Source: Anadara kagoshimensis (Eukaryota; Mollusca; Bivalvia; Arcoida; Arcidae). Taken from it: DNA of 64,000 nt. A model generated the notes under the pieces. It searched no databases, was not told the origin of the DNA, and saw only the letters and a program-made list of their open reading frames with translations. The DNA lies in NCBI GenBank assembly GCA_021292105.1, contig CM037869.1, positions 4,745,001 through 4,809,000 of the forward strand. The letters run 5' to 3'. A program made the translations under genes and the position numbers. Each line of letters opens with the position of its first letter. Position 1 is the stretch's first letter. Shown here piece by piece: positions 10,961 to 22,400 of the stretch.

Positions 10961-11949
10961 TTTATATGTCAATAAGTTGAACACACATGCACGTACCCAC
11001 ATAGACGCAGGAGAGAATACTGCAATACAATGTCTATTGGAGCAATTACCCAACTGTTAAGGTTTGGATCCCGCATGTGGTGATCACCTTTTCATAACAG
11101 GTGTCCACTCCCGGAAAAAGTTCGCCGCTCTTTACTGTTCACCTTTTTGAATTATTTTGTTATGATCATGATATAAACAATACAATGGTGGCTACACATA
11201 GTAAGCGCTACACCCGTCTTACCGTACGGAATAAAGCAAATAAGAAATTACAGTACAAATTTTATTACTAATTTTTACTTTTACTTTTGTTTAATTTCGA
11301 ACAGTGTTGTTTTTTCGGGAGGGGGGTTGAAGTTTTGTTAGACAAACATTTAAAATACAACCAAAATTCTTAAAATTGTTTTTACACGAACCGTTGAACG
11401 TACATCTTAACGATCTATAACGGGACATGTACATGCACAAATTTACTGACAGACGATTAATCGGACTTTTTGACAAGTTAGTTCTTCGGATGAAAATTAC
11501 AGGAAGATAAATTCTGGAGACAGTTGCGCAAAGCTTGATTAGTTTAATCAATTGATTAGACAAAATTTGAATTTCGCATAATTTCAGATCTGTTGTGAAA
11601 TTAAAGTTGAAATGTTGATAGTTAATAGAATTCGATCACATCTAACTATGTGATTATAAAACTTTCAATTTGATAATATTATTTTGATGTTTATTGCCTT
11701 TTTAAATTTTTGTTAATCATTGATTTAACTAATCAGGCTTCGGACAACTGGGTCCTGGTTGCTATATAATAAGTTCTGCTTACCATTTCTGGACAATGTT
11801 CTGTAAAACCATTGTCTATTATCCCACTCCGGAAAACGTCATCTGAAACTGAACCAGTGCTGACACCTGCAAGATCCCATAAGTCTAGAAAGGATACACC
11901 TTTTCCACCTTTGACTTTTAAAAGCGCTGAAACAACAGACAAAATATTT
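10961..11949. other. AT-rich intergenic stretch, no gene recognised
   Basis: Short ORFs on both strands lack recognisable domains. No repeat family other than simple A/T runs was identified. Confidence 0.45.
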
Positions 11950-12156
11950 ACTGTTCAGACCTGTCAAAAGTTTAACACTAAGCTAAGAAATTATAAGTTG
12001 CGAATCGGTCGATCATTTTATTTCGTTGTTGGCCATATTTCGACAATTTCTGTCTATATATCGAGTACTTGCTATTTACACCTCAGCCACTCCAGCAGTT
12101 AAGCTTCGACTCATTGACGTAAGTTCAGTGTTAAACTTATGACAGGTCTGTACTGT
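11950..12156. mobile_element. MITE (CAGACCTGTC family), copy 1
   Basis: Imperfect terminal inverted repeats: CAGACCTGTCAAAAGTTTAA at the left and, at the right, GTTAAACTTATGACAGGTCTGTACTG. Length is about 205 bp with no coding capacity. Copies of similar length lie at 15.22-15.46 and 21.69-21.90 kb. Confidence 0.75.
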
Positions 12157-12178
12157 ATCACATAACATATCATTATTT

Positions 12179-12337
12179 AAGAAATAACATTCTATTTGAG
12201 TGTATTCATTCGGTATTATGAATGAGAGTCAGGAATAGCATATTCAATGAACTGCGAAGCAGTTCATGTTAAATATGCTATTCCTGACTCTCATTCATAA
12301 TACCGAATGAATACACTCAAATAGAATGTTATTTCTT
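12179..12337. repeat. Near-perfect palindrome, ~78-bp arms
   Basis: The sequence from AAGAAATAACATTCTATTTG at 12179 is repeated in reverse complement up to 12337. The centre is GAACTGC-GAA-GCAGTTC at 12249-12265. Only a few mismatches separate the arms, so one strand can form a hairpin of about 78 bp with a 3-base loop. This fits a small foldback element or recent inverted duplication. Confidence 0.92.
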
Positions 12338-12655
12338 ATATTTACAATCATAAAAAATATTGATAGCATGTCCGAAATATAAAATTATCGCTACAATAAT
12401 TTATTTAATTTAAAATTCCGACAAACATACGGGATTAATGGAACAGCCTTGCTCCAAATAAGGAAAGTTACGTCGGGGGTAGACTTGGATGCTGACCAAT
12501 CAAAAAATGCATGACGTAATAGATGTCATTCTGTGACGTAATCGAATAGTTAAACGTTACGTAATCAGAGGTCATGACCCCACACTGTATTCAAGAGCAA
12601 TTGAATGCCAGTAAAAACAAATAGGTTCATCTAAAGAAGGTCAATTCTAATTGTA
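12338..12655. other. Non-coding stretch with repeated TGACGTAA-like motifs
   Basis: Contains ATGACGTAATAG, GTGACGTAATCG and GTTACGTAATC near 12510-12570. These resemble CRE/PAR-type half sites, but nothing ties them to a gene. Confidence 0.3.
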
Positions 12656-13664
12656 AATATTATCACATACTATATAATGTACCTTCACATACCATGTCAT
12701 CATTATCACATACTATATAATGTACCTTCACATACCATATCATCATTATCACATACTATATAATGTACCTTCACATACCATATCATCATTATCACATACT
12801 ATATAATGTACCTTCACATACCATATCATCATTATCACATACTATATAATGTACCTTCACATACCATATCATTATTATCACATACTATATAATGTACCTT
12901 CACATACCATATCATCATTATCACATACTATATAATGTACCTTCACATACCATATCATCATTATCACATACTATATAATGTACCTTCACAATATCATTAT
13001 TATCACATACTAATAATGTACCTTCACATACCATATCATCATTATCACATACTATATAATGTACCTTCACATACCATATCATCATTATCACATACTATAT
13101 AATGTACCTTCACAATATCATTATTATCACATACTATATAATGTACCTTCACAATATCATTATTATCACATACTATATAATGTACCTTCACATACCATAT
13201 CATTATTATCACATACTATATAATGTACCTTCACATACCATATCATCATTATCACATACTATATAATGTACCTTCACATACCATATCATCATTATCACAT
13301 ACTATATAATGTACCTTCACAATATCATTATTATCACATAATATATAATGTACCTTCACATACCATATCATCATTATCACATACTATATAATGTACCTTC
13401 ACATACCATATCATCATTATCACATACTATATAATGTACCTTCACAATATCATTATTATCACATACTATATAATGTACCTTCACATACCATATCATTATT
13501 ATCACATACTATATAATGTACCTTCACATACCATATCATCATTATCACATACTATATAATGTACCTTCACATACCATATCATCATTATCACATACTATAT
13601 AATGTACCTTCACAATATCATTATTATCACATACTATATAATGTACCTTCACATACCATATCAT
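12656..13664. repeat. 43-bp satellite array with a 36-bp variant
   Basis: About 24 copies of a unit containing ATCACATACTATATAATGTA and CCTTCACATACCATATCATC. A shorter variant lacks ATACCAT (reads CCTTCACAATATCATTATT) and recurs at irregular intervals. Units are directly adjacent. The sequence is unrelated to the 43-bp array at 5.3-6.9 kb despite equal length. Confidence 0.97.
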
Positions 13665-14255
13665 GAGGACATTAGCCCCTTATTGTCCAGTATACCCCAC
13701 ATTGTTAATAACTTAGTTGGTGTGCTGTTTTTTTAATACCCCACCGTGAAAAATGCTAGAGTGAACACTGTAAATAGTTCCTAATGTGGGCGGACACCTA
13801 ATATAATGGGAAAATAAAGTCCAGTGGTTGTGGTAAAAAACAGGGATGCAATTAGATAGCTGAAATCAGAATTAATTATATAATTTATATAAGAAGATCG
13901 CTTACTTATGGCATCCAGTTCAGAATCTGTACAATTAATTTTCCAGTAAATGATAGCCGTAATGACATATAAAATACGCATTAGTTTCATATTTTAGCCG
14001 AAATGTCAAGATATAAAAGATATCTTGCAATTTATACTCGGTCGGAATGTTCCGGTCGTTTCCGTGACCTTCAAACTTCCCGTTCTGGTTACTACGAAGA
14101 TCGCTTATAACGAGATAAATAGTTAAAACCCTTCAACTTCGTTGTATCTAGAGTAAACTGTATTTAAAAAACGCCAATCCAGAAAATATATACTCAAACT
14201 ACACCACTGTGGATCTTTTGTATTAATTAAAATTCTTCGAATTTAAATTACTCAA
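13665..14255. other. Intergenic stretch, no gene recognised
   Basis: No recognised repeat family or coding exon. A short minus-strand ORF at 13781-13990 has no recognisable domain. Confidence 0.4.
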
Positions 14256-14905
14256 ATCTAGCTCCTTTGTATTCTAAATACACCAACCCCGATCCTTTGT
14301 ATTTAAAATGCACCCATCCAGATCCTTTCTATAAAAAATACAATCCACCAATCCAGCACCTTTGGATTTAAAATACACAAATACAGATCCGTTGTCTTTC
14401 AAATACACCAACCGAGATCCTTCTTTATCAAGTTACAAAACACCAATCCAAATCCTTTGTATTCAAAATACACCAATCATAAAAATACACAATCGCGAAC
14501 CTTTGTATTTCAAATACACCAATCGCGAACCTTTGTATTTCAAATACACCAATCGAGGTCCTTTGGATTAAAAAAAACAATCCAGAACCTTTTAGACCTA
14601 AATGAAGCAACTCAGGTCCTTTGTATTTCAATGCACCAATACAGATATTTTGTGTTTAAATACACCAATCCAGATCTTTTTGATTAAAAAACAAAACTCC
14701 AAACTTTTGTATACAAAATGCACCAGTCAAGACCATTTGTTTTCAAAATACACCATCCAGAATCTTTGTATTTAAAATACACCGATCCAGAATCTTTGTA
14801 TTTAAAATTCACCGATCCAGAATCTTTGTATTTAAAATACACCGATCCAGAACCTTTGTATTTAAAAAACACCAATCCAAAACCTTTGGATTCCTTTAGC
14901 ACACT
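14256..14905. repeat. ~31-bp degenerate minisatellite
   Basis: About 20 units of the form AATCCAGATCCTTTGTATTT plus AAAATACACC. They are most regular at about 14750-14890 (AATCTTTGTATTTAAAATAC). Short ORFs on both strands rich in KYT/DP or FKYK are products of the repeat. Confidence 0.9.
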
Positions 14906-15221
14906 TATCAACTTATCTTTGTTGCAAGTTTCGCGACTATGCTAAATATTGTATGGTGGCACATTGCTGCCTATAATTGTACATATTACCTTTTCAATTG
15001 AATCGACAAAACCTACTTCGACTTGACGACAAGTCGACCGGCACTATGTTTTGTCGACAGACAAGTCGACCATATCGATAATTAAATTAAAGCAAAAGAT
15101 TTAATTTTGCAAACAATTTTTTGTCGACGGGTTGAATTTATTTCGTTCTTAAAAAGTTGTATTGCCATGCCAGAAATGTGCCACCATACTGTCTTTCCGG
15201 CATTGTGAAGCGCCTTAAAAG

Positions 15222-15457
15222 TGCAGTGTACACCACAGATCTGTCGAAAGTTTGACACTAAGCTAACGGATTATTCTCGAATCTGTAGTCTATCCCTGGT
15301 CCCTCGTTAGCTACACATTGGCAGCACTCCGGTAGTTTCTAGCCATATTTATGCAGCTTTCCTGCCAGTAGCTACTACATATCAGCCACTTGTATTAAAT
15401 AATTAGCCGATCATTTTCGTCAGCTGGGTGTGAAAGTTTCGGACAAGTCTGTACTGT
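15222..15457. mobile_element. MITE (CAGACCTGTC family), copy 2
   Basis: Left end ACAGATCTGTCGAAAGTTTG ACACTAAGCTAA; right end GTGTGAAAGTTTCGGACAAG TCTGTACTG. Length about 235 bp. The interior differs from copy 1 but shares AGCCACTTG-like and CAGCTTT strings with the 21.7-kb copy. Confidence 0.7.
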
Positions 15458-16344
15458 TACTTACATGCACTCTGATGAGAATCGCAGAATCATATAAGTA
15501 TGGATTAATTGAAAATATTTTCTTTGATCTAAATTTTCAATCAGTTTATTTAAAGGTAGAAACACTTAATTTTATATCTCTGATTTAGCCTCGGTAAATG
15601 TCTATTGTCTCAGTATGAATAATTAATAAGACCCTTTTCTTCACTGTTGTTATCAATACTCACATCATCCCACTTCTAGGCTCTCACAAAATGAACATTG
15701 TTATATTAGTAGCCAAGTTTTCTAGAATTTTCATAAGTATTTTAATTTTAGCCCTTTTTAAACCTTATATTATTATTTCTTTTATTTATTCTATTTTATT
15801 CAATTCATTGTACATTTTGAACAGCCAAATTTCAAAATTTGTGAAAATATAGTCAGGCCTTTTTAAAGTTTTTTGGTAGCCCAATTTCCTTCAATAATTG
15901 TGGAAATATACGATCTTTTTCATTGATTTTTTTATAGAAACCAAGTTTCCAAAATACGTGAAAATACAAAAATGTGTAAAGTGTATTCATGTAGTTATTT
16001 TCAATGTTTTTAGTAGCCAGATTTTCAGGAAACTTTGATGATATGTGTGTGAAATGTCCCTTTCCGAATCCGTTTTTTAGAAGCAATGTTACTTTATATT
16101 GTGAAAATAAAAAGTCATTTTAAAGTAATTTTCACATAGATTTAATTGCTAAAATGATAGCGAAACACTTTTGAAAGAGTCGGATATGATTGCCTTTGTC
16201 CAATAGGAAAATTCCAAAGATTTACTTGAAATCATTTAAATTTAATTGTGTCAGTCATTCAGTTTTTCGGTTGATAATTCAAATCAATTTGAAATTTTAG
16301 AAAAACAAATTAGAATAATTAGTCAATTTTTAGTGGCGTGCATA
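15458..16344. other. AT-rich upstream region of UBAC2 with loose ~90-bp repetition
   Basis: Recurrent strings such as AGCCAAGTTTTC, AGCCAAATTTC, AGCCCAATTTCC, AACCAAGTTTCC and AGCCAGATTTTC, each followed by 'gaaaata'-type sequence, occur at 15711-16040. This suggests an old, degenerate tandem repeat. No exon was seen. Confidence 0.4.
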
Positions 16345-16482
16345 GCGTACGTCACACTCTCAGCTCGCCGGCTTTCAATTCGGTGTCGAATTCTGTCCGA
16401 TTTAGAAAGTAGATTATAGATTTGACTTCCGGAGTTGAAATTATGGTTGGATGACAACTTAGCGACATACCTAATGGAAAGA
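16345..16482 (+). promoter_or_regulatory. Putative UBAC2 promoter and 5' UTR
   Basis: Locally CpG-richer than its surroundings. It has an ETS-type site ACTTCCGG at 16425-16432 and a CRE-like TACGTCA at 16348-16354, both common in TATA-less housekeeping promoters. The transcription start cannot be placed from sequence. A three-codon upstream ORF (ATG at 16475, stop TGA at 16484-16486) overlaps the main start codon at 16483. Confidence 0.45.
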
Positions 16483-19400
16483 TGAATGTTCACAGCACAT
16501 CAGGGTTTTGTACGTAAATTTGGTTAAATTTTTAAATATCATCTATATGTCCAAAAATCATAAATTTAAATTAGAACATGATCAATTGGTTCAATCGACA
16601 TTTACACGACTTTTCCTACCCACATATTTTTCAGTTTTTTTTGCGTTTACCTGTTTACGAATCGGGTCACCATCTTACGTACCGCCAACTTTCGAATCCT
16701 ACTCGGGATAGATCCTAATGTGAGGACGTTTATCGGAGGTCGATGGTTTCCTCTGCCATCACTGAATTGTCTCCAGTACCCTGCTCTCACCCAGTTTTAG
16801 ATGAGCTGATGTCCGTGATGAGAGCCTCAGAGGTGTTGAGTTTCACAATATTTGCTGTTGTCATACTTTATTTTTTGTGTAACACTTTCAGGATGGAGGA
16901 AACACCTGAAAAACCCCACTTCCTCACCAAGTGCCCCGGCTGAGGATTCAACTTGAAAAAATTGAATGTTTTACCACAAGGATCAGGACCAGAAAGTCTG
17001 GCAGTAAATCACTCATATTATACCTACTATATACAAAATCATGGCTAGTTTAGTCCTGCTCTATTTGTTGATGCTTAAGGGACTGTAGTCACAGTATTGT
17101 AACCATATCATATGCGACTGTATTTCACCTGTATGCCTGACAAAATGTTAGTTTCAAAATCAGGATTGAAACATCTGTGAAAGTGCTAACAGGAGTTTAT
17201 CTGGGTGGTTTCACATAATTTCCATAGATACATATAATTTCTATTAAGATGAACATTATTATTGTATATTTCAGACAAGGCACCTATAAGTAAAGCATTT
17301 CTAGGAACATCACTTGTGTCGTCATTTGCTTTGACATTTCCATTTCTACACTATAGACATCTATTTCTATATAAAGCAGATCAGATTATAAACAGACAAC
17401 AGGTGTGTATGGTCAGGGTGGAGGAAACAAAGTAATGATGATGATGGGTGGCTGAATGTTTAAAATGCACGATTACGAATCATATCACTCCACTGGCTAG
17501 GTTTGAATCGCACTCGGACAGATCCTAGTGTGACAAAGTTTGTTAGTTCACTTGCACATGGTTTTCTCAAGGTACTCCAGTTTACTCTACCATCCCAGAA
17601 AGTATTGTCTCCATATAAGTGAAATAATCTTGATTGAAGTGTAAATCATTATTACCCTTCTCCACTCTCAATGTGGAGCATGTGACTGGTTAATCTGGAA
17701 TAGCAATTGCAGTCTTAGAAATCTCAACAATTATTATCACATCTGTTTAATTTCAAAATCTTGCCTTATACAGCATGTCAGATTATGTGACTCCACTGGA
17801 TGTAACAGTTGTTTGTTTACAATGTGAGTGGGCTACATCGTCTGTGAGTTAGTGTCTATGACTTAGTGTGATAATGATGTACATGGATTGTTGTAGTATG
17901 TTTGCTGGTCACACGCTGCATGACAATTATGGTCTAATACAAATATTTACTTCAATGAGAACTTATCACAGAGGTAATGGGGTAAACGCCAGTATAATGT
18001 ACCAAGTAAATTCCTGACACAAACTTGATTTGATCTAAATAGCTAGTTCATAACCTGTAAAACAGGCTCTGTTATTGGCTAGAATGGCTTGTATCTTCAA
18101 AACCTAAATTCCTTGACTGTGCTTGCGACAAAGAAGAATTGAGTTATTATAAAATGATTGATAATTTTGTTTATTTGTAGATATGGAGATTGATAACAGC
18201 TAAGCTGGTGTTCCTAGACTTGAAGGATTTGATGGTGTGCTCAGTCTTAATATATTATTTTAGAATATTTGAGAGAAGATATGGATCCAGAAAATTTGCA
18301 GTAAGAAAACACTAACAGAATAATAAATTTAAATGAAATTTAGATTTGCCATTTAGGAGAAAATTTTAGTAGGGGTTTTTCTGATCACTTACAGGGTCCA
18401 GTAAAAGTATCCATTCCCAATGCCAATACAAGTGTACACATTTTTCAGAATTTTGTAGGTAAAAATTCCCAATTGACTCTCCATAAAAAATGTAGGAAGA
18501 AAATTCAAGAAAAAGTGAGAAAATAAGTAATTAAGCATATTTTGTATATCTTGTATTTTGGGACTTCATAATTACCCACATTTAAGCATACAGTGTTGTG
18601 TACTCAAGTAATTATTTCAAGTAAATTGGAAACAACTAGACTTAACAACATAAGCTGTGAGATCAAGAGAAGAAAATGGAACTGGTTTGGACACATATTA
18701 AGGAAAAAAGGAACAAATGAAACTGCAAGACAGCACTACTGTATTTCCACAAATTCAGTGCACATGGAAAATGCATGCAAGAATAAAGTCATATTTTCCA
18801 ACAAACTCACAAAAATTTGTCAAAACCTAATACAAAATATACTGACCTAATAGGAAAAAGTATTTTTCATTCATGAAAAAGTAAACTTCATTCTGTACAT
18901 AGCGCAATTTTTTAACTTTTTAACAAAACAACAAATATGACTGTCAAAATTATCTCTTCTGTACCTTCTTACTTGGAACAACTATAAACATTATGTCATA
19001 ATTGGAATATTCATGATGATCACAGCTGGAAAAAAAAACCCGACCAACAATGACCTACTTGACCCTAAATGCCCTGATGTAGCTTTGAATGAGGCCCAAT
19101 TTGTGTATAACCATGAAGAAATTTCCAAAAATTTCGCAAAATCTCTCTATGTACAGGAGAACTGAATAATGATGTTTTATTTAAAAATATAATTTGGTTA
19201 GGTCAGTGCATTTTAAATGCATTTTATTGATAGTTAAATGGAAACATTTTAAAATAAAAGAAATAAATGATAAAAACCATGTTCACTCAATTTATGGAAA
19301 TACAGTAGGTTGGCAACAAGAGGGGAAAAGAAAAAGGTGAAGCCATATGTTCACATGGAGGAGAACTATAGAAAATGAAAGAAATGTTGCTTGATGGACT

Positions 19401-22400
19401 TGCTGGAACACAACCATAGCATCTGCATAGGACACACGACAATGGATAGATAGGGTTGCAGCCTTATGCGCCTTCTGGCGAGGAGAACATTAAGCTTTAA
19501 GCTTAAGCAACCCTGTTTTATATACCAGTAATATAAAATTATGGATGCTCATAAAAATTCTTTATAGTTTACCTATCTTGTAGTCATATATACACACCTA
19601 CTTTCATAACTACATGCTTAGATTAAAACAAATTATTTATTTTTTCAGTCTTATATGGCAGCAACTACATTCATGGCTACATGTTTAGAGCTTTTGGTAT
19701 TTTATGGATTTCAGAAAATGGATATAAAGTTAGATCCATTACCCTCTGGACCGTAAGTTTTTTTTTTTTTTAAATTGTATAAACTACTTGCAATTTGACA
19801 CCAAGGCCCTAATGTATACCACTATCATGGGTCTACGTGAGGGAAAGGTCTAAAGCCCACTTCGGGATCCAAACGCATATCACTTTCTAGGTTTGAATCT
19901 TATTATGGGCGGATCCTAGCATCAGTTTGTCAGTTCACTTGCCAATTTAAGGAAGTTTGGTTTGAAGGCACTCTGGTTTCTCAACAATCTCGGATATGGC
20001 TGCCTCATTATAAGTGAAAAAATCTTGTCTGGTGGGTATTACTCATGATTCAATTCCACTCCTGATATATATTATGGTATTATTCAGCGGACAATATAAA
20101 TAACAACAAACAATCAGGTTAATTTTCTTTTGAATTTTAATGATTTTAATAAGTGAACAATATTACAAACTGTTAAATTACAATAATACTTACAAGTGTA
20201 AACAAACAGTACAGTTACTAACAACACAATCAAAACAATCAATATCACGTGATTATACTTAGCCAATTTTGAGCCATTTATGTAGCCATTTTTTGTACTT
20301 CAGGGAAATTGAAATTGTATTATATCAGTCCTGATGACGGCAGCCTAGCTGCCGAAACATGTCGACAATAAATCATATTATCATCAGTTATTCTAAGTGT
20401 TGAGAGCCATACTTTATTTATTTAATTAATTACACTGACTTATGGAACTCTACTGAATACCATAGGTATCCACTAAGAATAATAATAGCCATAATTAGTA
20501 CCTTAGGGGTGTTGGTTTCCTTTCCATATTACTATATATTATGGTAGGGTACAATTTGTCTGCACTTAATAATTATATGAGTCTGAGAGGGAACTGACAA
20601 ATTTTATACATTTTTGTCATTTAAACCTAAAACCTGACTATAGTATTAAAGAATTTGCTTATATGGAATAATAGATGAATTGAACCGTAAACCTCTTAAT
20701 AAGGTAGGGACCTCGGTGGTCATGGGGTCTTTATTGCATGCTTACTTCCTCTCACTGATTAAGGTAGGGACATGGGAAGCCATGGGGTCTTTATTGCGTG
20801 CTTACTCCCTCTCACTGATAAGGTTTTTAATCCCACTTAGCAGATCCTAGTGTGAGAATGTTTTGTCAGTTCACAAGCCACAGGTCTGTGGTATTCTCTA
20901 GGCACTCGCGCTACTCCTCCAGTAACTCATTAGTTTGAGCCTGACTCTTTCTCATTTTAAGCTTTGTACCATACCACTAACCATATAAGGTGGAGTGTCA
21001 TGATAAACATGTAGCATACTTATATCAAAATTTAACCAGAGCTCTGTTTGTCCATCATTAAACATATTGACCGATTCAACTAATTAAGGGAGATAACTCT
21101 AACATGTATTCATTATTATTATGATTTACATTTCAGGCTGTGTGTTCTTTATGCATTTTTGATTCCATACTTTTTTGATTTACCGAGAGTGGCCATGGGT
21201 CATATCTTAGGTGTACCAGTTACTGGCAAATCTTTAGTTTATATTCTAGCTCTACAGGTAAGATTTGATAAAATAATTCATAAAATGGATTGGTTGTGAC
21301 CAGATTTTAAGCTTAATCAAAGTGTTGAATAATTATAGTTTCCTTTTTTGACAAGTTATTGCTGCTGTCTTTCAGTGGAGAGTTATTCCTGTTCCCTATA
21401 TCTTCAGTGATTTAAAATTACTACCCAATAATGGTAGTTTCCCCCTGTGGAAAAATTACTAAAAATTCCCAATTTGTTCACTAAAATACCCCAAAACAAG
21501 TGATGCAATGAAAAATTATCCAGTTTGCTAGTTCGCAGAGCTTTAGCTTTCCAAATCTTAAAGGCAGATGGTAGCTTTCAAAAAATGTAACAAATTCACT
21601 GATCTCAGACTAGTTGTAATGTATGCCTGCCAGCCTGTATTTTTATTATTGTCTAAACGTATGTATATTTGGCACAAAATATAAATTAGATACAGTACAA
21701 GCCTTTGGAAAGTTTAATGCTAAGCTTGCAAATCAGTACCGAATAGCCAGCTCATCCTGTCTCTTGTTACATATATTGAGACAGATTTTTAGCACTGCTA
21801 TATATCTTTCCACAGCTTTTCAGCCACTACGTACTACCATTTGGCAGTCAAGATTCGACACCTTTTTGTTAGCCCAAAGTTAAACTTTCGACAGGTCTGT
21901 ACTGCAGATGTGATGGAAAATACCATTTAAAAACAATACTTAGTCCATATTTTGTACTTAATAATAAACGAATGTTCATTTCCTAAATGTATTGGTTGAA
22001 TGTTTGATTAATACAGATCATTAGTTACTTGAGTAGTTCCAATTATCACAAACGTCTTACATGCAACATAAAACATAGTAAAATAATGAACATCTCAGAT
22101 TTAATTAATAATGGTTTCTATATTCACACAGGCAGGAAGTGGTTCAAAAGAATCTGTTATTGTTGCTGCTTGTGGAATTGTAAGTATTTGAATTAAAACT
22201 AATAAATAAATGGAAAATTCAAATGGAAAAATAATGTACAGAAAATCCTCAATTCATCACCACCATTTGTCCAGTCAGATTTGACATTTTAAGGAACTTT
22301 GGAGATTAATTATAAAAAAGGAGGTTTATAAAAAAATTTATTGTGATTGTTTGATTGGGGCTTTACATCCAAGTCAAGACTATTTCACTTACATTGAAAC

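Noticed and set aside
16743..16943. Plus-strand ORF as UBAC2 exon 1 or an alternative exon
   Set aside because: It lies in a SINE-family fragment, has no donor at its end and does not match the UBAC2 N-terminus, whereas 16483-16510 fits in sequence and phase.
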